Made by a program: the position numbers and the translations under genes | NCBI GenBank assembly: GCA_900554255.1 | Contig: USGN01000011.1 | Location: 1-14,853, forward strand | Origin: an uncultured Collinsella sp. | GTDB taxonomy: Bacteria; Actinomycetota; Coriobacteriia; Coriobacteriales; Coriobacteriaceae | Direction: 5' to 3' | DNA: 14,853 nt | Notes under the pieces: model-generated | The model's input: the letters and a program-made list of their open reading frames with translations, nothing else | Database searches by the model: none | Told to the model about the DNA's origin: nothing | Shown here: positions 7,637-14,685 of the stretch, piece by piece | Position numbering within the stretch: the stretch's first letter is position 1 | Layout of the letters: every line of letters begins with the position of its first letter

Positions 7637-8473
7637 CTACTGAACACCAAGCACTCCAAAAAACGCGCCGGCGATACTCACGAGTAGGATCACGAGCATG
7701 ATGACCAGCGGATTCATCTTCTTCTTGAGCATGAGATAGACGATTCCAAACAGCCCCATCGTGACAAAGCCCGGGAAGATTCCGTTGAGCAGCTCGGCCA
7801 GCGTCTGAGCACCATCGCCCGCACCGACCATGAGCGGAATGTCCACGGTGACCATCTCCATGGTCATAGCGCCGATCACCATGGCGCCCATGATAGAGGC
7901 CATCTTGACGATCGTGTCCATAATGCCCGATTCCTGGACCTTGCTGATCATGTCCGAGCCAAAGCGATACCCCACAAACGTCAGCAGGTAACGGATGATG
8001 TAGTGAGGGACATTGAACACGAGCAGGAACAAAATCGGGCCAAGAATAGAGCCCTGTAGCGCCAGCGACGTGCCGACACCCGTTGCCAAAATTCGCAGCG
8101 TGCCCCAGTAGAAGGCATCGCCCACGCCGGACAGCGGCCCCATCAAAGCAAGCTTGACATTAGAGATCGCGCTCGTGTCAAAGCTATCGTCAGTAGCGTT
8201 GACCTCCTCCATTGCAGCGGCGATGGACATGGGGAGCGTCGAGATGTACGGCGTGACGTTATAGAGCTCCATATGGCGCTTGAGGGCGGCCTTAAAGTCC
8301 GCATCCTGCGGATACAGCTTGCGAAGGATCGGCATAAGGGCCCACATAAAGCCGATATGGCCCATACGCTCGTAGTTCCAGGAATGCTCATAGGGAATCG
8401 AGCGCCAGAACAGCTTCTTAAGGTCTGCGCGGGAAATCAGCCCGTCGTAAGAAGACTCAAACTTAAAACTCAT
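7637..8473 (-). CDS. PTS mannose-family (EII-Man/Sor) IID membrane subunit
   Basis: The predicted protein has 278 residues and forms, with IIC, the membrane channel of a mannose-family phosphotransferase system. Family hallmarks are the N-terminal LFWRSIPYEHSWNYERMGHIGFMWALMPIL, NATPYISTLPMS-like VTPYISTLPMSIAAAME, and ALMGPLSGVGDAFYWGTLR. The C-terminus has a strongly hydrophobic stretch (about the last 20 residues). Start: the ATG at 8473 lies inside the end of the IIC gene (11-base overlap), with GGGAGTGGG as ribosome binding site; upstream TTG and GTG codons in frame are less likely. As in Salmonella GfrABCD, a IID subunit beside deglycase genes suggests transport of a sugar-amine conjugate, but the sequence alone does not fix the substrate. 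Confidence 0.93.
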   Translation of the reverse strand: MSFKFESSYDGLISRADLKKLFWRSIPYEHSWNYERMGHIGFMWALMPILRKLYPQDADFKAALKRHMELYNVTPYISTLPMSIAAAMEEVNATDDSFDTSAISNVKLALMGPLSGVGDAFYWGTLRILATGVGTSLALQGSILGPILFLLVFNVPHYIIRYLLTFVGYRFGSDMISKVQESGIMDTIVKMASIMGAMVIGAMTMEMVTVDIPLMVGAGDGAQTLAELLNGIFPGFVTMGLFGIVYLMLKKKMNPLVIMLVILLVSIAGAFFGVLGVQ

Positions 8474-9254
8474 CGAACCCACTCCCAATCGCAGGATCCT
8501 CGGTTGCCACTGCGGGCTGCTCCGCCTTTTTCTTCTCGCCCAAAACCGTCATCGCGACGACGATGATCGCGGCAAAGATCGCCACGCCCGTCGTGCTAAT
8601 GCCAAAGTAGGCGACGAGGAAGAAGCCAGCGAAGAAGAACGGCGCCACCGTCTTGTTCATAATCATCTGAGCCAGCATTGCAAAACCGAGTGCGGGCAAG
8701 AAGGCGGCGGCGACATCCATACCGGTCTGAACGAAATCGGGGATGATGTTGAGCAGGCTGGCGACGGCATCGGCGCCAAAGAAGAATGCCAGGGGAATAA
8801 TCAGCAGGCCGCACCAGCTCTGCGCGTAACCGGCGATGAGCATGTTGCGCGTGATGGCCTTGGTGTCTCCGTCCTCGACGTTTTTGTCGATACGGTGCAC
8901 CAGCAGCAGCATCACCGGCTGGCCCAGGGCAGTATCGAGCGCCAGGACGATCGTTGCGATAGGAATGCCCAGGGTCAGGGCCGCCGAAGCGTCCGCGCCG
9001 GCCTGCATGGCAAGAGATACGCCCAGGATAGTGCCGGAAATCGTATCGGGCGGGTTATAGGCGCCGACCGAGATGGCGCCGACCATGGCAAGCTCCATCG
9101 TGGCGCCCATGATCGTGCCGGTCACCATGTCGCCCATGACAAGGCCAACCAGAGGTCCGAGCACGATCGGGCGCTGGAGGTAGCTCGTGCCCGTCAGCCA
9201 CTCGGAATAGCCCAAAAGGGCAATCAGGAAAATCAGGATTGTCTTGATAACCAT
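8463..9254 (-). CDS. PTS mannose-family (EII-Man/Sor) IIC membrane subunit
   Basis: This 263-residue integral membrane protein resembles ManY/SorA. It has several hydrophobic segments, including an N-terminal one (ILIFLIALLGYSEWLTGTS), PLVGLVMGDMVTGTIMGATMEL with the glycine-rich loop typical of IIC, VGAYNPPDTISGTILG, and a C-terminal pair ending near AAIIVVAMTVLGEKKK. A short charged cytoplasmic tail follows. Together with IID it forms the substrate channel. The ATG at 9254 lies 8 bases after the IIB stop with an AGGGG site, and the 3' end overlaps the IID gene by 11 bases, so the IIB-IIC-IID genes are translationally coupled. Confidence 0.93.
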   Translation of the reverse strand: MVIKTILIFLIALLGYSEWLTGTSYLQRPIVLGPLVGLVMGDMVTGTIMGATMELAMVGAISVGAYNPPDTISGTILGVSLAMQAGADASAALTLGIPIATIVLALDTALGQPVMLLLVHRIDKNVEDGDTKAITRNMLIAGYAQSWCGLLIIPLAFFFGADAVASLLNIIPDFVQTGMDVAAAFLPALGFAMLAQMIMNKTVAPFFFAGFFLVAYFGISTTGVAIFAAIIVVAMTVLGEKKKAEQPAVATEDPAIGSGFDEF

Positions 9255-9262
9255 GACAGCCC

Positions 9263-9733
9263 CTAACCGATGACCTTCGCGGCGTCAGTCTTCGCATCTG
9301 CCGGAATCATCTGAATGAACAGTTCATAGCCCTCGCCGAGCAGCTCTTTGACGTATGCCTCGTTTTCGGGCGTAAGGAACACGCTCGTCGAGACCTGGCG
9401 GGCATTCTCGCTAAAGGCAACATTGCCGAGGTTGATCTTCTTGACTCCCATCGCCTTGGCGACGGCACCGGCCTGCTGGATCGTCTCGCAAACCACGAAG
9501 AGCTTGTACTTATCGGTCACACCGCTCTGAAGCGCCTTGACGGCATCCTCGGTGTTTTTGACGACGACTTTGCAGCCCTCCGGCTTTGCAAGGGACAGGG
9601 CCTGCAGACGAAGCTTGTCATTGAGAACCGTGTCGCTCACCAACAGGATGCAGTCGGCACCCAGAGCCGAGGTCCAGCTAACGGCAACCTGGCCATGAAG
9701 CAGTCGGTAGTCCACGCGAATCATCTGAATCAT
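9263..9733 (-). CDS. PTS mannose-family IIB phosphotransfer subunit
   Basis: This cytoplasmic protein of 156 residues carries the IIB active site motif RVDYRLLHGQVAVSW (residues 6-20), in which H13 takes phosphate from IIA and passes it to the sugar held by IIC/IID. Length and the later LGNVAFSE and VFLTPENEAYVKELL segments fit the EIIB-Sor family. The ATG at 9733 has AGGGAG about 6 bases upstream. IIA and IIB are separate proteins here, unlike the IIAB fusion of E. coli ManX. It lies between the IIA and IIC genes in the operon. Confidence 0.93.
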   Translation of the reverse strand: MIQMIRVDYRLLHGQVAVSWTSALGADCILLVSDTVLNDKLRLQALSLAKPEGCKVVVKNTEDAVKALQSGVTDKYKLFVVCETIQQAGAVAKAMGVKKINLGNVAFSENARQVSTSVFLTPENEAYVKELLGEGYELFIQMIPADAKTDAAKVIG

Positions 9734-9750
9734 GATGTGCTCCCTAGTGG

Positions 9751-10167
9751 TTAAAACTCATCGAGTTCGGCCTGCCCCAGCAGGTCGTTGACGTACTTGA
9801 CCTTGGTGTCGTCCGCCTCGACGATCTGGCGAATGGCCTCATCGATCGGGGTAGATTCGGGCACGAACAGCAGCTGAATAAGGAGCGGCAGGTTCATATT
9901 GGTCACGAGGTGCGTGTTGGGACGCGTCTGGACGATCTTGGTGAACTCGTTGTTGACACTGCCGCCAAAGAGGTCGGTGCAAACAACGACCTCATCGTCC
10001 GCGGCAAAGCCGTCCAGAATCGCTGCGGCCTCCTTGGTCAGGTCCTCGTTTCCGTCGACATACATAGAGAGCGCATGGACGTTTTCGCGCTCGCCGGAAA
10101 GCAGCCCAATGCTCTCGACGATTCCAGACGCAAAATGGGCATGGGATGCAACGATAAACTGCCTCAT
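9751..10167 (-). CDS. PTS mannose-family IIA phosphotransfer subunit
   Basis: This 138-residue protein takes phosphate from HPr. The N-terminal MRQFIVASHAHFASGIVESI holds the active-site histidine H9 (matching H10 of ManX), and VCTDLFGGSVNNE is the conserved loop of the EIIA-Man fold. The frame is open upstream, but the ATG at 10167 has AAAGGGGAA close by and starts the domain correctly, so the longer form (ATG at 10215) is rejected; that region also contains a terminator-like hairpin. It is the first of the four PTS genes and lies about 95 bases after the FrlB-like gene. Confidence 0.93.
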   Translation of the reverse strand: MRQFIVASHAHFASGIVESIGLLSGERENVHALSMYVDGNEDLTKEAAAILDGFAADDEVVVCTDLFGGSVNNEFTKIVQTRPNTHLVTNMNLPLLIQLLFVPESTPIDEAIRQIVEADDTKVKYVNDLLGQAELDEF

Positions 10168-10197
10168 TCGATTCCCCTTTCTTGCGAATTTCGGCAT

Positions 10198-10226
10198 AAA
10201 AATGCCCGGACGCATGCGCCCGGGCA
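10198..10226 (-). terminator. Intrinsic terminator-like hairpin between the FrlB-like gene and the PTS genes
   Basis: TGCCCGG (10203-10209) pairs with CCGGGCA (10220-10226), with a further CGC/GCG pair inside and a two-base loop. On the minus strand the stem is followed at once by TTTTT (10198-10202). This is a good intrinsic terminator shape. It lies in the 94-base gap between the FrlB-like gene (stop at 10262) and the IIA gene (ATG at 10167). I see no clear promoter between the hairpin and IIA, so partial readthrough is the likely use. Confidence 0.75.
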
Positions 10227-10261
10227 GGGTGCTTCTTGATCAGTAGCTTATTTGTCACCGA

Positions 10262-11323
10262 TTAGTAGTCGAACTGGTGATAGTAACGACGGTAGTTGAG
10301 GTTGTGCTTGGTGACCGTCTCGTAGTAAGCGGCAAGGCGATCGGTGATCAGCGAGGAGAGGATCCACGGAGACACGATGACGCGGAACTCGTCGTCAAGG
10401 CCGGGGATCGCGAACTCGGCGGTGTCGATGATGTTGATGTCGGTGTCGCCGGTCACGCCGCGGTTGAGGAAGGCGCGGACGCGCTCGTCGAGCTTGCGGT
10501 TCTCGTCCTCGCCCATGAACAGGAACACGGGGACGCCGGGCTCCACGAGCTCGAGGGTGCCGTGGAAGAAGTCGGCCGAGGTGATGTAGCGGGTGCGCTT
10601 CCACTGCATCTCCTCGAGGATGCACATCGAGAACAGGATCGTCTCGCCCCACAGGGCGCCGGAGCCGATGAACATGGTGTAGGGGGCCAGGGCGTACTTC
10701 TTGGCGAGCTCCTCGGCGCGCGGCTCGAAGCGCTTGCGGATGTCGAGCATGTCCTTCCAGATGTCCTTGGTCTGCTCGATGAACTTATCGAACTGCGGGA
10801 AGCAGCCACGGCGGTTGAGCAGGCGCAGGCCGAAGCAGTCGGCGAGGTAGTAGCCCATCTCGCAGCCGCCGTTACCATGATCGGAAGCCATCTTGACGCA
10901 ATTCTCGGCGCCCACAGCCTGGCCGATGGGGCCCTCGGGCTTGGTCATGGCGTAGACACGAATGCCCTTTTCCTTCATCTTCTTGACGGCCTCGAGGACC
11001 TCGGGGGTGGTGCCGGACTCGGAGGCGGTGAGCACGACGGACTTCTCGGTCATGCGCTTGTGGCCCATGGCGTTCCACTCGGCGGCATGGATCAGGTAGA
11101 CCTCGAGGTCGCGGTCGCCGAACTTGTTCATGAGGTACTCGAGCTGCATGAGCTCGTCCCAGGTGCCGCCGACGCCCATCAGGAACACGGCGTCGTAGCC
11201 CTCGTCGGCGACCTTGTCGGCGAGCGCGGTCATCTTCTTGCCGGTCTCGTAGAGCGCCTTGCCGTCCTCGAGATAGCCCTCCTGGTCGAAATGCATGATC
11301 TCGATCTTCTCGGTTTCCTTCAT
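10262..11323 (-). CDS. SIS-domain fructosamine-6-phosphate deglycase (FrlB/GfrE-like)
   Basis: This 353-residue protein has two SIS domains. SESGTT (101-106) is the phosphosugar-binding loop of the first. In the second, E238 (ILEEMQW) and H254 (FFHGTLELVEPGVPVFLFMG) match the catalytic Glu and His of FrlB/FraB deglycases. The run from HGTLELVEPG to the C-terminal YRRYYHQFDY parallels Bacillus FrlB, which ends RRYYGGLVEY. The expected reaction is hydrolysis of a fructosyl-amino acid 6-phosphate to glucose 6-phosphate and the free amino acid; the exact amino acid is not readable. The ATG at 11323 has AGAAAGGAGAG upstream. Codon use is much more biased to C/G-ending codons than in the neighbouring SIS gene, suggesting high expression. 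A terminator-like hairpin follows. Confidence 0.85.
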   Translation of the reverse strand: MKETEKIEIMHFDQEGYLEDGKALYETGKKMTALADKVADEGYDAVFLMGVGGTWDELMQLEYLMNKFGDRDLEVYLIHAAEWNAMGHKRMTEKSVVLTASESGTTPEVLEAVKKMKEKGIRVYAMTKPEGPIGQAVGAENCVKMASDHGNGGCEMGYYLADCFGLRLLNRRGCFPQFDKFIEQTKDIWKDMLDIRKRFEPRAEELAKKYALAPYTMFIGSGALWGETILFSMCILEEMQWKRTRYITSADFFHGTLELVEPGVPVFLFMGEDENRKLDERVRAFLNRGVTGDTDINIIDTAEFAIPGLDDEFRVIVSPWILSSLITDRLAAYYETVTKHNLNYRRYYHQFDY

Positions 11324-11383
11324 TTGTCTCTCCTTTCTGGGGTTGTTTCCACATCCCCCATGCCAACGGGCATCAAAACCCGC

Positions 11384-12499
11384 TTACATTCCGTAACACT
11401 CAGCCGCTTTGGCCTTAAGCGCATTGACTGACTCTTCGTAGCCCTCTGCCTTGACCTCCATTTGCTTGGAGACGGCATCGAGATACGGGTGCACGTTCCA
11501 TGACTTCAGACGCTCGGCGATCATGGCCGCAATCGTCTGGAAGAACACAAGATTGGGAATTGCGCTGAGCAGCGGAGCCACCTGAGGCACCGCAACCTCG
11601 TGAGCCCTACCCTTGGGATGGGCCGTGAGCAGCACCGTTTTTGCCGTAACGTTCGATAGCGCATCGGCGATATTCGCAAGACGCTCCGACCCCTGCGGAT
11701 CGTCGACGATAAACACCAGATAGCCCGGAACGATCTGCATTTCGGGACCGTGGACGAACTCCTCGCCTTCGTGATGCATGGCAGGAATCTTGATGGTCTC
11801 GCTCAGCTTGAGCGCCGCCTCCTCGGCAACACCATAGTTGGGGCCGTTGCCGACGACCATGGCGGGCATGTGCTCAGAAAGCTCGAGCATGTGATCTTGG
11901 ACATATGCCTCGGCGGTCTTGCACATCACGGCATTAGCCTGGATAGCCTCGCGCAGGTCATCAAGACGCTGAGCAACGCCCTTGGCGTCAATCGTTCCGC
12001 GCGCCTGACCGCCGTAAATACCAAAGAGCACCAGGTACTCAACGAGAACCTCGACGCCCAGAGTCACAAAGTCCACCGACTCGACGCCCACACCGTAGTC
12101 AAGAACGATGTCAGCGTGTTCCTTGATGGGTGCCTCGACGTTTGCCGTGAGCGCAACTGCAGCCATATCGTGTGCGCGCATGTAATCGAGCGCCGCAATC
12201 GTATTGGTTGAATAGCCGCTCTGCGAGACGGCAATGTTAAGCGCATGCTGTGGATAGGTGTGTTCAAAATCGACGAAGGCCTCGGGCGTCACAACGGACA
12301 CCTGCATCTGCAGCGCATCTTGCAGGTAATCGCGGGCGCAATCCGCAGCATGGCGCGACGAACCAGAAGCAACGATGCGCAGCGCGTCAAAAGAACCGGA
12401 CTGGAAAATATCAACGAGCTGCGCTACCAGCTCAGACGAACGCTCGAGGTTCTCTCCCATACGCACATGGGCAAGCTGAACGTAATCGAGCATCTTCAT
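11384..12499 (-). CDS. GlmS-like SIS-domain phosphosugar deglycase/isomerase (candidate GfrF-type)
   Basis: The predicted 371-residue protein has two SIS domains: SGSSRHAA and SQSGYSTNT (92-100) in the first, and VVGNGPNYGVAEEAALKLSE with HHEGEEFVHGPEMQIV in the second. E234 and H250 fall where the GlmS isomerase domain and deglycases carry their catalytic Glu and His. There is no glutaminase domain, so it is not GlmS itself. Beside an FrlB-like protein and a mannose-family PTS, it matches the layout of Salmonella GfrE/GfrF, where the second enzyme handles glucoselysine 6-phosphate; an AgaS-like isomerase is the main alternative. I start it at the ATG at 12499 (GAGGTGAG upstream); an ATG at 12493 is also possible. 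It is the first gene after the operator-bearing gap. Confidence 0.7.
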   Translation of the reverse strand: MKMLDYVQLAHVRMGENLERSSELVAQLVDIFQSGSFDALRIVASGSSRHAADCARDYLQDALQMQVSVVTPEAFVDFEHTYPQHALNIAVSQSGYSTNTIAALDYMRAHDMAAVALTANVEAPIKEHADIVLDYGVGVESVDFVTLGVEVLVEYLVLFGIYGGQARGTIDAKGVAQRLDDLREAIQANAVMCKTAEAYVQDHMLELSEHMPAMVVGNGPNYGVAEEAALKLSETIKIPAMHHEGEEFVHGPEMQIVPGYLVFIVDDPQGSERLANIADALSNVTAKTVLLTAHPKGRAHEVAVPQVAPLLSAIPNLVFFQTIAAMIAERLKSWNVHPYLDAVSKQMEVKAEGYEESVNALKAKAAECYGM

Positions 12500-12520
12500 C
12501 GTCTCACCTCGTAACAAATC

Positions 12521-12539
12521 ATTAGTATTTGATACCAAT
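12521..12539. promoter_or_regulatory. Candidate GntR-type operator palindrome upstream of the catabolic operon
   Basis: ATTAGTATTTGATACCAAT is a 19-bp imperfect palindrome with matching ATT/AAT and GTAT/ATAC arms around a 3-base centre. It ends about 22 bases before the start codon of the first SIS gene, where a repressor would block transcription or ribosome loading. Its half TTTGATACC (12528-12536) recurs at 12561-12569, exactly 33 bp away or close to three helical turns. Symmetric GTAT..ATAC sites are usual for HutC-type GntR regulators, and two such regulators are encoded next door. Binding is inferred. Confidence 0.55.
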
Positions 12540-12560
12540 CACAGCTACAGGTTACGGCTT

Positions 12561-12569
12561 TTTGATACC
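12561..12569. promoter_or_regulatory. Second half-site of the operator, 33 bp from the first
   Basis: The nine bases TTTGATACC are an exact copy of the right half of the palindrome at 12521-12539, in the same orientation. The left half is not conserved here, so this would be a weaker, auxiliary site. Confidence 0.4.
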
Positions 12570-12626
12570 TCTTTGTCGATTAATTTATCCCCTTCGGCGA
12601 ACGGTCGATTTTGAGCCATGTAAGGT

Positions 12627-12636
12627 TGTATATACA
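12627..12636. promoter_or_regulatory. TGTATATACA palindrome in the regulator-operon gap
   Basis: A perfect 10-bp palindrome lies midway in the gap between the GntR gene and the first SIS gene (12500-12692). On the minus strand it falls in the 17-base spacer between TTGGGT and TTACAT, a weak -35/-10 candidate. It could be a second operator or simply contain a TATATA -10 element. The rest of the gap shows nothing else I can name. Confidence 0.35.
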
Positions 12637-12692
12637 GCTGACCCAACGATCAAAACTGGTTAGTTTCCCAGCCGTTATTCACAAAATACCAG

Positions 12693-13406
12693 CTAGTACG
12701 TATAGGTGTAGCCGCCCGTATCGCCACGATTGAAGGACTTTACATACTCGATAGCCTGACCGCTCGCGTCATAGCTCACGCATTCCAAAAGCAAAACAAG
12801 ATCGCCCTGTTCCAGTCCAAGGAGGCCGGCATCTCGTGCGCCCAGTGCCTCGATATCGAGCTTTTCCTGTGCCATGACTGGCTTTCGGCCCAGCATCTCA
12901 TAGGTCTCGTACAAACTGAAGACCGACACGTCAATATCTTCGATGGTTGGGAACAGCAGGCAGGGAATCAGCGCCGTCTCAATCGATACGGGGCTACCGT
13001 TTATGCAGTTCAGGCGTCGAACGGAATAGAGCAGGTCGTCCTCGGCGATGCCAAACAGGTCGGCGTAATATGGCCCCGCATAACGCTTGGAACGCGCGAG
13101 AATACGGACGGACGGCTCGCCGCCCGAAGCACGGACCGATTCACGGAAACCGACCGTGCGTTCAAAAAAAGCAGGTACTTTCTGCGCCACAAAGGCACCT
13201 TTTCCCCGAACACGGCGAATCTGCCCGCGCCGAACCAGCTCATCGACAGCGCTTCGGATGGTCAAGCGTGTCGTACCAAATTCCTCGGCGAGGTCTTTTT
13301 CGGACGGAATCATGGAACCCGTGGGATATGCACCGCGCTCGATACGTTCCTCGATGCAGCGTCGAATGCGCATATAAACCGGGGTGGCATCTACTGTTTC
13401 AGCCAT
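12693..13406 (-). CDS. GntR/HutC-family transcriptional regulator with UTRA domain (first)
   Basis: This 237-residue protein has an N-terminal winged helix of the GntR type (about residues 8-75: PVYMRIRRCIEERIERGAYP, IPSEKDLAEEFGTTRLTIR, VRGKGAFV) and a C-terminal UTRA ligand domain (about 90-230) ending EYVKSFNRGDTGGYTYTY. UTRA domains usually bind phosphorylated sugars or amino-sugar derivatives, and E. coli FrlR of the fructoselysine operon belongs to the same family. Its ATG at 13406 (GCAGGTGA upstream) overlaps the end of the second regulator gene by 16 bases. It lies directly upstream of the operator-like palindrome and the catabolic operon, so it is a likely repressor that is released by a phosphorylated conjugate. 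Confidence 0.9.
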   Translation of the reverse strand: MAETVDATPVYMRIRRCIEERIERGAYPTGSMIPSEKDLAEEFGTTRLTIRSAVDELVRRGQIRRVRGKGAFVAQKVPAFFERTVGFRESVRASGGEPSVRILARSKRYAGPYYADLFGIAEDDLLYSVRRLNCINGSPVSIETALIPCLLFPTIEDIDVSVFSLYETYEMLGRKPVMAQEKLDIEALGARDAGLLGLEQGDLVLLLECVSYDASGQAIEYVKSFNRGDTGGYTYTY

Positions 13407-14158
13407 TGTTCACCTGCCACGCTCCTCATGCCGTTCTCTTCGCCGTTATCGGCAAAGCGGAACTTTGTGGGCAAAATCACCGATTTGCAATGCTCCACAA
13501 AACGCATGTCCTTATCAAATTCGATCGAGCTCTCATAGAACACCGGCGTTCCCTCTTCTTGCTGGAGCAGCTCGGCCTCTTCGACGTTCAAACGCGAGAT
13601 GGAGATATGCTCACGTCCATGCTCAACGCGCACGCCACCTTCTTTGAGCAAGACATCGTAAAGGCTCTCACACTCAAAATCGTGCTCGGGAAGCGATGGG
13701 CACAGGGACAGGTTAACGTGAGCGGTCTCGATTGACGCCGGCTCGCCCTCAATAAGTCGAACGCGCTGCATGCGGAGCAAGGGAGCGCCTACAGCCACCC
13801 CAAGCTTGTCGGCAAGCGCCTCATCCGCCTCGATGGTCCCGGTGGAAACCAGACGAGAAGAGGGGTGCAGGCCGGCAGTCCGCACAGCATCGGAAAAGTT
13901 ATACGTTTCCTGGAAGATGTTCAGCGGCTTGGGAGGACACACATACGTGCCCGATCCGCGACGGCTCTCGAGCGTTCCACACGAGATAAGCCGCGTGATA
14001 CCGGCACGCAACGCCGTACGCGAAACGCCAATCTCTTCGCACAGCACGCGCTCGGCCGGCAGGCGATCGCCGCCGGCAAGCTGATGGTGCTGGATATACC
14101 AAAGAATTCCCTCAACAGCATGATCTTTGGGGGGAATTGCATAAGATTCGCCTGCCAT
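13391..14158 (-). CDS. GntR/HutC-family transcriptional regulator with UTRA domain (second)
   Basis: This 255-residue protein is a diverged family partner of the regulator just downstream. Residues 13-73 form the winged helix (LPAERVLCEEIGVSRTALR, ESRRGSGTYV), followed by a UTRA domain (about 95-235) with LRMQRVRLIEGEPASIETAHV. A short tail of about 20 residues follows the end of the UTRA fold. The ATG at 14158 has GAGGAG about 9 bases upstream. The wing and recognition helix differ from those of the other regulator (SRTALRAGI against TRLTIRSAV), so the two need not bind the same site. The pair may respond to two ligands, fitting the two deglycases. It lies 38 bases after the hypothetical gene at 14197-14685. 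Confidence 0.9.
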   Translation of the reverse strand: MAGESYAIPPKDHAVEGILWYIQHHQLAGGDRLPAERVLCEEIGVSRTALRAGITRLISCGTLESRRGSGTYVCPPKPLNIFQETYNFSDAVRTAGLHPSSRLVSTGTIEADEALADKLGVAVGAPLLRMQRVRLIEGEPASIETAHVNLSLCPSLPEHDFECESLYDVLLKEGGVRVEHGREHISISRLNVEEAELLQQEEGTPVFYESSIEFDKDMRFVEHCKSVILPTKFRFADNGEENGMRSVAGEQWLKQ

Positions 14159-14196
14159 TGCACAGACTCCTCATTCAGAAACGTATGCCGCCAAAA

Positions 14197-14685
14197 TTAG
14201 GCCAGCCCTCCCATGGCATCAAATTCTGCCTTGATCTTCTCGGCGACATTCCGATACGACTTATATAGACTTGAATCGCGTTTGACTTCGTCGGTCATAA
14301 CGGGAATCTCTAATTTGGAAACCTCGTCTTTTCCCGTCTGAACCGCCACAACAACGCCCATACCAAGACACATATTACGCTTGGCAGCATTTATTTTTGC
14401 TGCCTTGGCAGGATTTGCCAGGATACGCTGGGCAAATTCCTGTTTAGAGACCGCTTCTTCGGCCTCCGGATCGCCCGCCTCGGCCACTTCGCACTGCAAC
14501 ACGTCCGCATAGTCAAAAATCTTCGGCTCGCCGCCGCGCTGATGCACGGCCCACTTGCGACGCGTGGCATCCTGGTAGATAGCCGGCAAAAACGTAAACC
14601 GCGGCGGGTCCAAAATCGTATCCGTGATGGTAAACACATCGGGATCAAAGGCATCCTGCGGGTTTTTCTTCTTGAACAGCCCCAT
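14197..14685 (-). CDS. Conserved-looking hypothetical protein, function unknown
   Basis: This 162-residue protein begins MGLFKKKNPQDAFDPD and contains AIYQDATRRKWAVHQRGGEP followed by IFDYADVLQCEVAEAGDPEAEE. It then has a lysine/alanine-rich helix-like stretch (PAKAAKINAAKRN), a glycine-rich MCLGMGVVVAVQTGKDEVSKLEIPV strand-like part and a charged C-terminal helix. It has no signal peptide, no clear membrane segment and no catalytic motif. The middle IFDYADVL segment recalls the small PH-like or DUF4428-type proteins of gut Firmicutes and Actinobacteria, but I cannot assign it. The ATG at 14685 has GGGAGG 5 bases upstream; an upstream in-frame start at 14718 is less likely. It may share a transcript with the two regulators or simply precede them. 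Confidence 0.8.
   Translation of the reverse strand: MGLFKKKNPQDAFDPDVFTITDTILDPPRFTFLPAIYQDATRRKWAVHQRGGEPKIFDYADVLQCEVAEAGDPEAEEAVSKQEFAQRILANPAKAAKINAAKRNMCLGMGVVVAVQTGKDEVSKLEIPVMTDEVKRDSSLYKSYRNVAEKIKAEFDAMGGLA

Noticed and set aside
10168-10215. 16-residue N-terminal extension of PTS IIA
   Set aside because: It would place the start codon inside the terminator-like region, is not needed for the domain, and the ATG at 10167 has the better ribosome binding site.
10277-11431. 384-codon open frame on the plus strand
   Set aside because: It mirrors the FrlB-like gene; the Val/Leu/Gly/Glu-rich product is the usual result of reading strongly biased codons backwards.
11384-12499. Glucosamine-6-phosphate synthase (GlmS)
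   Set aside because: The SIS half resembles GlmS but there is no N-terminal glutaminase domain with its catalytic Cys1, so it cannot be a GlmS.
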